A stretch of 64,000 bases of DNA, taken from the NCBI GenBank assembly GCA_013076295.1, contig RQOL01000024.1, positions 1-64,000 of the forward strand, written 5' to 3'. The stretch's first letter is position 1. Every line of letters begins with the position of its first letter. This document shows, piece by piece, positions 23,247 through 34,991 of the stretch. Position numbers and translations under genes: made by a program. The notes under the pieces are model-generated. The model worked only from the letters and a program-made list of their open reading frames with translations, was not told the DNA's origin and ran no database searches. Origin of the DNA: Sanderia malayensis (lineage: Eukaryota > Cnidaria > Scyphozoa > Semaeostomeae > Pelagiidae).

Positions 23247-24611
23247 TTATAAAAAATTCATGCCAACTCCAACTTGTAGACCTTGATTAACTCCATCGCT
23301 TGTCTTAGTGTTCCTAGGGATACAATAATTGACTTCAAGTCTTGCTATACCTCCAAGCATCATCATGATACCAACTCCATATGACCATCTTGCTTCTGTT
23401 ACAATTTTATTCATTGCCATTGAATTGTATTGGTGCAGTTCTATGTTTTGGGCATTTCCAGCATTGGCAAAGAAATGCAACTTGAACAGGTCACCGAAAC
23501 CTCCCTTGCCTGGTCTAAATGGTAATGGTGTGTACAAATGCAAGCCTGCTGCCCAAATGCATCAGCTCCAAGAGGTATATCTTTAACTCTGGGACCAATA
23601 CCTTTCATTTGAAAACTCTAACAGATAATGGGCCACCAAGAAAGAATTTATCATTGATGAGGTTCTCAGATCCACCAATTGATTTTGCAGCCCCTGCTTG
23701 AAATGATGCACCCATTATCCAGTCTTGCATTAATTCTTTATTAAGTTGAATTTCAATTTCACTCTTTACAAATTTGACATTGCCACCAAGGCCAGAAAAC
23801 TCCATGACATGTTTGAAAATATTCCCTTTAGTTGGCAAGAGCTGATTATCTCTACCATCACTAATCAAAGTGTGTTGGACTGAAGATTTGATAACATGAC
23901 CTGCTTGTTCTCGAATTACAAATGGTGCTCCCATGTTGACGTCATAATTTTCACGCCACTGCCCATTATATTTGAAAGAATGGATTCCTAATAGGCTCGG
24001 AACAGTAAAAACTGCTTCTACCCCATGGCATTTTTGCTTGAAATGACATTGGGCAAATTCACCAGACAACTTATAAAGCTTGGTTGAGAACTTACAATCC
24101 GGGCTTTTAAAAAGTGGTTTTGTGAAAGAGAATTCATTGGATGACGAAGATCTTGTACCAATTGAAAAATCCAAGTGAATGTTTTCAGCAACACCTCTCA
24201 GATTATTCATTCTTGCTCCAAACATATTGCCATCATTGTTACCCACGTGTGTGCCAGCATTTGCTGTTAGCCATTTCGACTCACGCACAAAAAAATAAAC
24301 ATCCAGCCCGTCAGACGAAGCGTTTTCATTTCTATTGATATCAATCAACACTTCAACAGCATTAAACACTCCAAGTCTTTCTAAACGCAGCTTTGCACTG
24401 TATGCCCTATCTATCAGTTCATTGAATGTCTTCGCTTCAAAGAGGTTTTCAAGCTGGTGGGTTAAAAGGCTTGGCTGAGTTCTATCTGCACCATCTATAT
24501 GAATGTTTTCAACTTTCACTCGAGTTGAGATATCAACATCATTTTCTTCATTATCTTCAAAACAATTGACTCACCAGAAAGACTCTTAGCCTTTGCAAGG
24601 GATAGCCCCAT
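23247..24611 (-). CDS. SAMM50: SAM50 outer-membrane beta-barrel assembly protein, intronless
   Basis: This is the core barrel of the mitochondrial sorting and assembly machinery, which inserts beta-barrel proteins into the outer membrane. From 24,611: a short N-terminus, a POTRA-like region (VENIHIDGADRTQPSLL, ERLGVFNAVEVLID), then the Omp85 barrel with FFLGGPLSVR, LHLYTPLPFRPGKGGFG and the terminal strand ending GMNFL. Three one-base frame breaks occur (near 24,553, 23,610 and 23,550), each beside a homopolymer run (T, A, G). Allowing one base at each gives about 455 codons, close to the ~469 of vertebrate SAMM50. The absence of introns, beside nine-exon HLCS, suggests a retrocopy or an intron-free lineage gene. 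No poly-A tail is seen. Confidence 0.85.
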
Positions 24612-25770
24612 AATTAATGTCAACTTGAGGTGATTAACAGGCCTTCTGGAGAAAAAAAGAAAATAGAGCAGTCGTCCGTCCCGCCAACGGAATACGATAC
24701 AAGTTAGACGAAGCTTCGTCCAGACGCAGATTCACATCAGATTTTTATGGGATTCACCCTCGATTTGAATCGAATCGAATCAAATTAGTCACTGTTCTGT
24801 CGTGCCAAGACCAAGAGCAAGACAGAATTAACAGAATTATCATTTATTTGTATAAATTCTGGTTCTCGTCACTGAAACTACAATTATATAGTTATGCTTT
24901 CAGCAAAAACAGCATTTCATCTCTATCTTTTGTATTTCAAAAAATCGAATCGCTTGGGTCTTCGACATAGCTGCCTTACCAGCTTAAGCCTACAATCGAC
25001 CATTTGCAGGGGCGTCCGCCATCCGTCACGAAGTGATAGGAAAAATGTTTTTGTTACCACGCCCTTTAGAGTGTCGGGAAACCGCCCTTTTCTGGATAAA
25101 ATGAGAGGTCGCATTATCCTCATTTTGGCAGAGATGAAACAATCAATGAAGAGCAAAAAGGTGAAAGATAACGAAACCACTTTCTCGTCAAATATAAGTA
25201 AACCACAAAAATTAATTTTTGAAAAGAGTGGGGCAGACACGCCCACCGGTTCACCCCGTAGCGCCGCCCTTGATACCAGCTTGTCTTCAGTCTCTTAACT
25301 TCCTTCAGCAGTGATTCCTTTTTTCCGATGACCTCCTCAATTCTCGCTCTTATCAAATCGTTCGTTCTTCAATCAAATTCCCAATACTTTCTGAAACATT
25401 TGAATTCGAAAGTAAAATATTTTGATATTCAATGCCATCAAATTTTGATATTCAATGCCATTCTAGTATCTTTGATGCCATTATCTCAACTAGCAAATAG
25501 TAAGACCATAGGTGCCCCACACTTTATCTGCAGTATTGTGTATTAACAATTGAAAAAATTAAAATCTATTTCGAAGTTTTTGAAGAGTTTTCAAAGTTTA
25601 TATCATTTGGAAGTTTGAAGATAGGGAATGGTGCAATAAAATAATACAATTAAAACAAAGCACTTTTATTCCTGTCTAAATCGTGGATCTGACACTCCAG
25701 AGTTTATTGGAGTGTCTATTGCAACATGTAAAGCCACACTTTTGCTATAAACTGCAAAAACCATCCTCCA
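24612..25770. other. Intergenic region upstream of SAM50
   Basis: No gene is supported. It may hold the SAM50 promoter near 24,620-24,720. Small frames here (for example 24,894-25,298) lack recognisable motifs. A short repeated phrase TTTGATATTCAATGCCAT occurs twice at about 25,420-25,460. Confidence 0.5.
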
Positions 25771-25773
25771 ATA

Positions 25774-26399
25774 TTAGATTGAAACAAGTTTTGCAATGAA
25801 GCAAATGACAAAACTTCGAAAATCATCATAAAGATACCACCGACTATTTTTCAATATGACACAAGAAAAATGATGGCTGAAATTTCTGACCATTCCTTTC
25901 AATGAATAATGTTCATTCTGAACATAAATATTTTCACAAAATTGAAAACAAGTAAATGCATCAGGACTTAATTCTACAAAAAGAACTGAGCTAAATTGTT
26001 CTTCAAATGCAATACTGTCGCATCTAATTTGACATGTTGGACACACTATCAATTCATTTGACTTACAACTCAAAATAGTATAGCATTGAGAAAAGGGTAC
26101 ACCTACAGACATCAATCTAGCAAGTGTTATGTAATGAACAAAAACTTCAGATGTATTTATTAAATTTCATTACTAGCCACAAAGTGTAATTGAAGTGCAT
26201 GCAGATATTATTTCTGTCTTTTCATTGCATCAAAGATTGCAAAATACATTTGCGGTAAAATCTCTGAGAACTGTGCATTGCAATCCATTGCTTCAAATGA
26301 TGCATATACAGTTTTCAAATAGTCCCAGACAGGCTGTCGAATATTGGAAAGTTGAACTTCGGTGCAGCAACCTCCATTCCTGACAAAATGGTCATTCAT
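25774..26399 (-). other. Coding fragment with C19-protease-like C-terminus
   Basis: The frame 26,115-25,774 contains CPTCQIRC and, towards its end, NFSHHFSCVILKNSRWYLYDDF. A His followed about 17 residues later by a W-x3-DD block resembles the His/Asp end of ubiquitin-specific proteases (C19), including those carried by transposons. The frame 26,399-26,208 upstream (TEVQLSNIRQPVWDYLKTVY) could belong to the same protein. No catalytic Cys box is seen. It may be the last exon of a partial gene or a relic. Confidence 0.35.
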
Positions 26400-26459
26400 A
26401 GTAGGTACTCATGTGGTTTGCCATATCCATGTAATTGATAACACATTGACAAATTTGCA

Positions 26460-27806
26460 TCATATGGCCTTGGGAAGTTCAAGTTCCATAAGGGTACGAC
26501 AAAAACTGTCTTTATTTTCTAGGTTGATCAAAAACGAATCTGCACTATTGTTCTGCATTTGTTTAACAATATTGTAATGATGTTGCTGCGTTCCATTACA
26601 TCTCTTATCCCAAAGCCAATTATATTGCTCAAATTTAAACAGACTCTCCTGTATAGAATTTTCTTTGAACATTGAGCACTTATCTGGGCACAGTCTGAAC
26701 CCGAACGAAAAGCATAAACCTTCACGCAAAAAAAAGTTCAACCACTTGGGATCTGGGTCAACACAACTATGATATCGCCCGTCATAAAACAGATATCTGG
26801 CATGACCAGCTGATCTTGGTTTAGGTATCTTTTTGCTCTCCTTTATTGTATGGTTAAAATAGCCTGGCTCAACCATGGCTGGTTATAGCATCCTTTGCAT
26901 CAAATTTTCCCAAAGGCACAAGTTGTATGTGCCATGCGTATTCGTCTCTGTGATAATACCACATATAATTACACATGATACTAAAATGGCACCAAGAACC
27001 GGCTCCTACTTTGGGACATTTTTCGGGCGGTGCTTCTTTGAAAACTTGAGGAAACGATTTATTGTGCATTCTTTCAACGTATTCTCTCATCTCTACAATA
27101 TGCGCGACTTTGAAAATGACGGGAAAATAAGACATGCATTGGAAGACTTGTTTGACTTGTAGAATATACTCTGCTGTTTGAATCCAACATGGAAATAGCG
27201 GAAACCCAAATTTAGGAAATGCCACTGGTTTATTATCTTCAAATAGCAAATCATCAGTAACAGCAGTTATAAATAGAGTATCCGCATCAACAAATCCAAC
27301 ATATTCTTCAGCTGTACAGACATCTGCATACATCATATCGAGATATTGCCTGGCCTTACCCCAACCATAATCAACATTATTATCATAAGGATCCATGTAG
27401 CAAACTTCAACATCGATTTCAGGATGTAATTTTGGAAATTGGTTACCATAAACGTGATCTTCTTGTTTTTCATTGTCTAGAACAACAACTAGCTTTAAGT
27501 TCTTCTTCAAAAAGAATAATTTCATGCTTTTCAACAGCCATTTTCCATGTTGTCGACCAAACCGCCCTTTGTAACTCGAACGTAGATGCGAAAGTTGTTT
27601 GTGCTGCCTTTGGTCGCTTGTGGGCTATGCCATTTTTGACTTGGTAAGGTTATCACTTTATCATCAAAGTAGAGAAATTGAAGCATTAATACTGCTCCTA
27701 TAATAAAACAAAAAATAAAAGTCCACTTGGGCGTTTTCATTTTCATTCGCATTTTGAGTAATTGTGTTATGCATGCGAAGAAAGGCAGTGGAGTCCGAGT
27801 TACCAA
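26460..27806 (-). pseudogene. Golgi-type glycosyltransferase, copy 2, two frame breaks
   Basis: Near-identical to copy 3 (59,002-60,339). Three frames in order: 27,806-27,531 (anchor and stem), 27,534-26,869 (catalytic part with the DAD motif) and 26,876-26,460 (C-terminus). The breaks are a missing T in a run near 27,543 and an extra T near 26,884, both absent in copy 3. Either this is a very young pseudogene or the breaks are consensus errors in a hard-to-polish duplicate. The C-terminal codons also differ from copies 1 and 3. Confidence 0.82.
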
Positions 27807-27861
27807 GTAGAAAACATTCTCATTTCCAAATCATGCGTCACAAAAATCCAGATTGTTAAAC

Positions 27862-29131
27862 GGCATAGTCTATTGACCAGACCTTGAGACTATGGACCCC
27901 GGACCACGGACCAGACCATTGGACAGGACCATAGTTGAGTAGTATTTAATGTTATTTTAAGAAATTGAGTGTTGAGCATACCAGCCCGAATTGCTTGAAT
28001 AGGAATAAGCTTTTACGGTTGGTGATACCGATTTGCTGTGCATATTTCGGCTTACACTGCAGACTAATGACTGAATTCATAATTTAAGCTAAAACAAACA
28101 ATAAAAGAGGACAGGGTGGGTGGAAAAGGTCAAACTTTGTTCTATGCGGTACGGCTCAGAATGATTGTTGCATCTGAGCGTGGCCTAAATATGCCTACTC
28201 AAATTAAATGCCAAAGAGACTTCCGACGTCAATCTATCTGCCAGGCTCGTTATCCACACCCTTATGAGATCATGTTGATGGACATACACTCGGGGCTATT
28301 TCGCAATGGCAATTTCTATCGCCCATTCACTGTTCTTGAATTGCATTTAAGAACTATTTAAAATTAGTTTTTAGGACTTGCGTGATATTTCCATGCATCG
28401 CGATAACTTACGTACCTTATCAGTTCTCCATAAAGCTTATCCGGTGTTGCAAGTCATGTTCACGCATGATTATTTTGAATGCCAATCAGCTCACAACGAG
28501 TTACTTGAAGAAAGATATTTTTGAAAGTCTTTACTTGGTTTTGCTATCAAAGGTTTCTTGAGTCTTGATGAAATTTTTGGATAATGAATCCTGCTAGATT
28601 TTAAGTAGTGTTTTATAACGTGTAACCAGACCTTCACCTGCTAGGGGAAGCAAGTACTCGGGGAAATGGGCGCAAGCTAGAAGTCAGCAGACGTGCAGAT
28701 GGCAAGCACATGCTCCACCATAACTTGTTCACAATCAGAGTCGCAAAAGTCTGGAACGAGCTACCCAGAGAAGTAGTTTTGGCAAGGTCACTGGACGATT
28801 TCAAGAATAAGGTTGATCGATTTACTTCTGATCATCCGCTTCGATGGAACTATAAATACAAGATCGACTGAAACTATTTTTAAAAGGAGATGGATTAGGC
28901 CCTAGGCCTGCGTCCATTAACGAATTGTATTGTATTGTATATCAGCAGGTGTCTATGTTAATCTTTTATTTTATTTACACGGAAATATCACCAAAGCCCT
29001 AAAAATGAATTTTAAATACACTACATAAGCGGGGATTCTCTATGGTCTGACCCGATGTTCCTGTCTTATGGTCTGGTCCTATGATTCTGTTCGGGGTCCA
29101 TAGTCTCGTGGTCTGGTTAATAGACTATGCC
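27862..29131. mobile_element. Non-autonomous TIR element, copy 1
   Basis: The ends GGCATAGTCTATTGACCAG and its inverse (one mismatch) open imperfect inverted repeats of ~80 bp rich in CCAGACCAT/ATGGTCTGG motifs. The interior has no coding capacity. A LINE fragment interrupts it at 28,625-28,940. No clear target duplication. Confidence 0.8.
28625..28940 (+). mobile_element. 5'-truncated LINE 3' end inside TIR element
   Basis: The frame encodes the last ~70 residues of a CR1/L2-like ORF2 (NLFTIRVAKVWNELPREVVL, then DDFKNKVDRF) followed by a short 3' UTR and an ATTGT-type tandem tail (about 28,925-28,940). The empty site at 61,135-61,150 (AACGTGTATCAGCAGG) fixes both borders. Any target duplication is only 2-3 bases. 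Confidence 0.82.
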
Positions 29132-29433
29132 CAACTACCAAAGGCTGGCGAACAAGTTGTAATTCAATTTGTGCGTCTATTCAACCCATTCAAGGGTTTA
29201 TTCAACCCATTCACGGTAGCGTCACAGCCAGGGTCGAGGTCTCGATTAGTTAACCTACTACTGAGATCCTAGCGACTGGCGCTAAAACACCATTTCACCT
29301 TCACCTTGCAAAATTCTTGGAAGAAAATTGAAGAGTGGGCTTTGTCCCTTGAATCAAAACAGCCTGCTGCTAGGCCTGGCCTAGGCTCAGAAAGACACCC
29401 CAGCAAGAACAACACAGAATAGAGATAATACAG

Positions 29434-29816
29434 AAGGCCAACTCGTGTCGGTATCCTTTGAAGCTCATGGTCATGGATTTTGTGGAGTCCTTAAACTCGT
29501 TTTCATGTCGCCAGTGGCCGAACAATGGGCGAACAATGGCGACATGAAAACGAGAATAGAACAGAAAGTAGGCCTGTGTTTAATGGCGGATAGTGACAAA
29601 ATGCTGTGGCAGGGAAAGCGGGTGTTTTGTGTGAATGTCATTAAAAGGGCGTTACATACAAGTGAAGAAACTTTCACTGATACACGGAATAACAAAATGA
29701 AGGCATAATTATTGTGTTATTTTGATTTATTATACTTAGCATATTACACAACACGTGTTTTGGAGTCCTTAACCTCGCTTACATGCGTGACCATCGAAAA
29801 TGCTCGAGTTGGCCTT
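29434..29816. mobile_element. Small TIR element nested in the left end of FB-2
   Basis: Ends AGGCCAACTCG and its inverse. It interrupts the left FB-2 end between CAGAA and TAGACAGGG; the right end of FB-2 shows the uninterrupted order. Inside is a hairpin with arms CGTTTTCATGTCGCC and its inverse (29,498-29,553). The ORF across it is not a credible gene. Confidence 0.7.
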
Positions 29817-31585
29817 CTAGACAGGGAATTATCCCCTACAAACTAACAAACAGGGTAACCTTAAATTTTAATGTTTCACATGAAAGCCAAGACAAAGAGG
29901 ATCGGAAATCCGAGATGGGACATTTCGAAAAAGTGACGGGGGTCACGTCATCGCTCATCAAAGTATTGCACCATTGGTCACGGTCAGAAAAAAATCAACT
30001 ATCTTATATTGTAAACCTGAATATCTATTTAGAAAGAGCATAAAGAGTTATGCAAAAAATATTAAAGAACTTTATCTTTAACATAAACAGTTGAGGAGAT
30101 ATCGGCAGTCGAAGATGTTACAATTCAGGGGGTAAAAAAAGAAATGAAATTACCTGAATTCTCCAATATTACCAAAACATTAGCACAAATATTGAACTAC
30201 ATATACCATCTTATTGATGGAAAGCATTTCAAGTTGATTTCAGCCAAAGAAATGTTTGAAAAACTGAGTTTACACAATGTGCAGGGTGTCTGAATTCCTG
30301 ACATTACCCCCCGATTTTTTGAAAAATCCATTTTTTAATGATTTGGGGTGAAATTTTTGATATAGAGTCAACTCTGCTTCGGTTGAACACCCTAGGGAAG
30401 CGTGAAAATGCTTGAATTACAACATATTCGAATTGTAGAGGTTTACATTTATAAGAATTAATTGTTTAGTGATCCTTAGGAACGGAGAATTCCGTTCGAA
30501 ATAGGTAAAGTTCGAGCTACACGAGTTAGAATTATGCAGACATGACTGTAAATTGTATTCCACTAGTAAGAACTCATTAAAAATGCTTTTCTGTAGCAAT
30601 TTGCTCTTCAATTAGACATCAACTTGCCAAATAAAAGCGAACAAGTCATCAAAATTAGGGGGTAAAATCAGCATTGCTGAAACCAATATAAAATGAATTA
30701 AAGTGTATAGAAAAATTGTCAGCGAAAAAACCTCACTAATATTTTATGGTAGCCATTCGTCTCATGAGCTATCACTTGATATAAAATCGGAGACATCCCA
30801 TTTGCTCTCCTTGCTTTCACTTAACTAAGAATCATTTTCGCTAGCGCCTTTTTATGATTGGTTACAAACAGATTCGCTTGTCGGTCGATGCTTGTTGTTT
30901 ATTTGCTTTGCTTTCAAACCATTTCTCTTTCCCTTTGATTTTCGCCTTACTCCTGGTAGTCTTTTCTCTCTTGCTTTCTTACATTGTGTTTGCAGATCTG
31001 CAATGTCAAATTCCTCGCTCGCTTCTGAAACAGGCTCCTTTTTCTTTTGTTGCACATTTCTTACAGGAGAAAATTGACTCCCGCAAACAAGACTGGCGGC
31101 TGTACTTTTGAATTTTTAATTTTCCAACCCCAAATTCTTAAAATCTAGTTGATCGATCATAAAATTGCTGGAATAATACCATTCGTATGGTGGACGGAGT
31201 CTTGGTCCGGTGGAGGTAATAGCAATGAAGGCTTATGTTTAAGTTATATATATATGCGAATCCTAGTTTCAACAAAGTCTTTAAGCGTTATACCAGAATA
31301 GGCAGTTGAGCATATGAACTCTTTGACGTGGTCAATATCCTCTGGGGCTAGATTGCTTGTCAACCCAAGGGCCCAAAGTCTCACTGCCCTAGCACTTGAA
31401 AAAAATAATGATGCTTTTGTTGTTTGTAAGGATACCGATGTGGTTGTTCTCTTTCTTGTTCTTCGTTGTCCAACACAAGTTATATTTCAAGTATGAGTCT
31501 TGTGTCTGCTTCCTCGTGATTGCAGTCCTTCTCAATCTAACTGTGTACGCTTTTCTAATCCTGTAGATGTTTTCCTCTTCCGTTA

Positions 31586-32280
31586 TTGCCGGGTAAACTT
31601 CTCGTCCTCAGAAGAGTCCTTGCTGACAATACAAAGACCAACTTACTTTTGGCCCTTGGGTTGACAAGCAATCTAGCCCCAGAGGATATTGACCACGTCA
31701 AAGAGTTCATATGCTCAACTGCCTATTCTGGTATAACGCTTAAAGACTTTGTTGAAACTAGGATTCGCATATATATATAACTTAAACATAAGCCTTCATT
31801 GCTATTACCTCCACCGGACCAAGACTCCGTCCACCATACGAATGGTATTATTCCAGCAATTTTATGATCGATCAACTAGATTTTAAGAATTTGGGGTTGG
31901 AAAATTAAAAATTCAAAAGTACAGCCGCCAGTCTTGTTTGCGGGAGTCAATTTTCTCCTGTAAGAAATGTGCAACAAAAGAAAAAGGAGCCTGTTTCAGA
32001 AGCGAGCGAGGAATTTGACATTGCAGATCTGCAAACACAATGTAAGAAAGCAAGAGAGAAAAGACTACCAGGAGTAAGGCGAAAATCAAAGGGAAAGAGA
32101 AATGGTTTGAAAGCAAAGCAAATAAACAACAAGCATCGACCGACAAGCGAATCTGTTTGTAACCAATCATAAAAAGGCGCTAGCGAAAATGATTCTTAGT
32201 TAAGTGAAAGCAAGGAGAGCAAATGGGATGTCTCCGATTTTATATCAAGTGATAGCTCATGAGACGAATGGCTACCATAA
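31586..32280 (+). pseudogene. Transposon gene 3' end with acidic tail, FB-2
   Basis: The centre of FB-2 reads LALGLTSNLAPEDIDHVKEF, then FVETRIRIYI and, after a stop at 31,778, a PPPDQDSV-like stretch. The right arm adds a basic region (KKAREKRLPGVRRKSKGKRN, from 31,969). The tail WDVSDFISSDSS then follows with one in-frame TGA and ends DEWLP at 32,280. Each block has a counterpart in FB-1 (LDDVQEFIRT, YVETRIRLYQ, PPDPDS, basic region, WEVSDFFSSDDS, DDWLP). The left arm mirrors the basic region and tail on the minus strand. Same unrecognised family; broken. Confidence 0.6.
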
Positions 32281-33352
32281 AATATTAGTGAGGTTTTTTC
32301 GCTGACAATTTTTCTATACACTTTAATTCATTTTATATTGGTTTCAGCAATGCTGATTTTACCCCCTAATTTTGATGACTTGTTCGCTTTTATTTGGCAA
32401 GTTGATGTCTAATTGAAGAGCAAATTGCTACAGAAAAGCATTTTTAATGAGTTCTTACTAGTGGAATACAATTTACAGTCATGTCTGCATAATTCTAACT
32501 CGTGTAGCTCGAACTTTACCTATTTCGAACGGAATTCTCCGTTCCTAAGGATCACTAAACAATTAATTCTTATAAATGTAAACCTCTACAATTCGAATAT
32601 GTTGTAATTCAAGCATTTTCACGCTTCCCTAGGGTGTTCAACCGAAGCAGAGTTGACTCTATATCAAAAATTTCACCCCAAATCATTAAAAAATGGATTT
32701 TTCAAAAAATCGGGGGGTAATGTCAGGAATTCAGACACCCTGCACATTGTGTAAACTCAGTTTTTCAAACATTTCTTTGGCTGAAATCAACTTGAAATGC
32801 TTTCCATCAATAAGATGGTATATGTAGTTCAATATTTGTGCTAATGTTTTGGTAATATTGGAGAATTCAGGTAATTTCATTTCTTTTTTTACCCCCTGAA
32901 TTGTAACATCTTCGACTGCCGATATCTCCTCAACTGTTTATGTTAAAGATAAAGTTCTTTAATATTTTTTGCATAACTCTTTATGCTCTTTCTAAATAGA
33001 TATTCAGGTTTACAATATAAGATAGTTGATTTTTTTCTGACGTAACCAATGGTGCAATACTTTGATGAGCGATGACGTGACCCCCGTCACTTTTTCGAAA
33101 TGTCCCATCTCGGATTTCTGATCCTCTTTGTCTTGGCTTTCATGTGAAACATTAAAATTTAAGGTTACCCTGTTTGTTAGTTTGTAGGGGATAATTCCCT
33201 GTCTATTCTGTATTATCTCTATTCTGTGAGAACAACCCAGTTTCTTTGAAGTGGAAAGGACTGAAGGTAGATGAAAGATATCAACGGTTCAAAGTAGGTA
33301 AATTTTCGGATTCCAAAATCGGAAACATAAACGAAAACTTGCTTCGGTCGTA

Positions 33353-34991
33353 ACATAGCTCGGTGCTCCAATAGTTACTCGCACAACTCGGAACAGTTAG
33401 TGAAATATCAGACTTCGGTGAAAAGCATCATATCCTAGTTTGTGAGTATATATGTATGAAATTTCATCATTCCACATTAATTATAATAATTAGCAATAGT
33501 AAATTCTAAGTGCCCCACTTACACAAAGCAAGTCGACAAAAGTTGGTAAAAGAAAAAGAATTTTTTTCCTTTTGATTGAACAATAACAGAGCAAAACAAG
33601 AGTATATAATGCGATATATTATGTAAAAATATTACTGGCTGTAAAATATTGTTTGTGTTAAAAGCTGGAATATAAATGTCAGTATAAATGTATTTGAAAA
33701 ACAAAACAGAGAACATGAAATTGAAACTGAAAAAGCAGCAGCGATGATGATTCTTTCATAAACTTCAAAAAACAAGCCTCCAACAACATACACTCTTTTT
33801 TTATAAGAATACTTAATTTTTGTTGAGTCTCAATATTCTTAATTTTGTTCTATTTTGAGCTTTGGAATTTTATTAAATTATTCTTAGCGCGGCGTTCGAT
33901 ACTTCTGTAAAAACATGATTTAGAACACAATGTCAAAGTTCCAAAAAATCAATGACACAGGAATATCTTCCTGGATAAACTTTTACTGAATTCATGGAGT
34001 CCAACAGAGACCCTGTTTGATTCGTCCGAGAATATGTCACGTCAATGCAAAAGTTGTCATCATCCTATCCTTCAGCTTCATAAACCAGATTCATAAGCAG
34101 GCCAAACCTGTTTTACCAAGAGGAAGTTAAAGAATGCACTTTCTCAGAGTCCTCTTGCCCCATTCTATTCAACCTCTTATTTACGTGCGGTGGACTATAC
34201 TGGCCCCGGTGGGGCAATGATACGCAATGATAACTACCATAAATTTTTGAGTTGTAAATATCAAAACACAAAACCTGAAATATAGCCATCCCAATGCAAT
34301 TACTTGTATTTTGAAAATGATTTTTTGAAAATTTTTCAGCCAGGGGGTTCGTCTATAACTCAACTCATACAGTCAAAAAGAAGGGAGAGTCCAATTAATT
34401 ACTTACATCCAACGTAAAATTACATGAAGAAGCAAATAATAAATATGACTAAAACGGATAACTGGGACTACAACAATACTGAGAAAATACCGCACCTTCA
34501 TGACGGACACTAACGGGGATACCATTCAGCCACGAATGACGCAGAGGCATTCCCGCTAATGATATGCAAAAAGACCTAACTAAATGAAACTGAATGGGCC
34601 TAACTATAACGAAACTGTGACACTGACACCACCAATGATTAAACTACAACGTGGGCAACGGATTGAGTAACCTATGAAAAGGCCTAAACAATGCTGGGAA
34701 AACATTCTAAACAGGCCTAAACAACAATCCTACCACAATTAGCCAAGCCTTTAGGGACGTAATAATTGCTGCTGCGTAGCGGAACGAAGTGAAGCGGCTG
34801 CGCAGCAGAATATAATCGAGTTCTTCTCGAGAAAAAATCTGTTTGTATAAATATGTGTTTGTTTGTCGGATTTTAGCCTGCGCGTGGCCTCAAATCCTCC
34901 CTCCTCCGTTTAGCCACATGCTGGTTTTATTATCAATTCATCAATGGCGGTCATCTTTTTGCTGCAATGCAGCGATTCGTTTTAGAAACAT
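33353..34991. other. Non-coding interior of the inverted-repeat-bounded region
   Basis: No gene is supported. An imperfect GC-rich hairpin (CTGCTGCGTAGCG paired with CGGCTGCGCAGCAG) lies at about 34,770-34,809. The rest is AT-rich without features I can name. Confidence 0.5.

Larger units (their letters stand above)
29413..33228. mobile_element. Foldback element FB-2 with 7-bp target duplication
   Basis: The ends are CACAGAATAGAGATAATACA and its inverse. Direct AGAACAA copies flank the element (29,406-29,412 and 33,229-33,235). The pre-insertion site survives at 61,446-61,465 with one AGAACAA. The arms of ~1.56 kb are near-perfect inverted copies meeting at a ~270-bp centre (31,378-31,648). 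The 7-8-bp target duplication points to hAT-type integration. A further TAGACAGGG repeat lies ~20 bases inside each end, the same word that ends FB-1. Confidence 0.88.
26420..33262. repeat. Direct segmental duplicate, copy 1
   Basis: Glycosyltransferase copy 2, the TIR element and the flanking sequence to CCCAGTTTCTTTGAAG align in the same order and orientation with 58,960-61,482. The main differences are a LINE fragment at 28,625-28,940 and the foldback element at 29,413-33,228, both present only here. Confidence 0.85.

Noticed and set aside
24894..25298. 134-codon ORF as a gene
   Set aside because: No motif, no splice signals that fit, and the other strand is equally open. Likely chance.
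29445..29708. 87-codon ORF as a gene
   Set aside because: It lies across a hairpin in a small nested TIR element.
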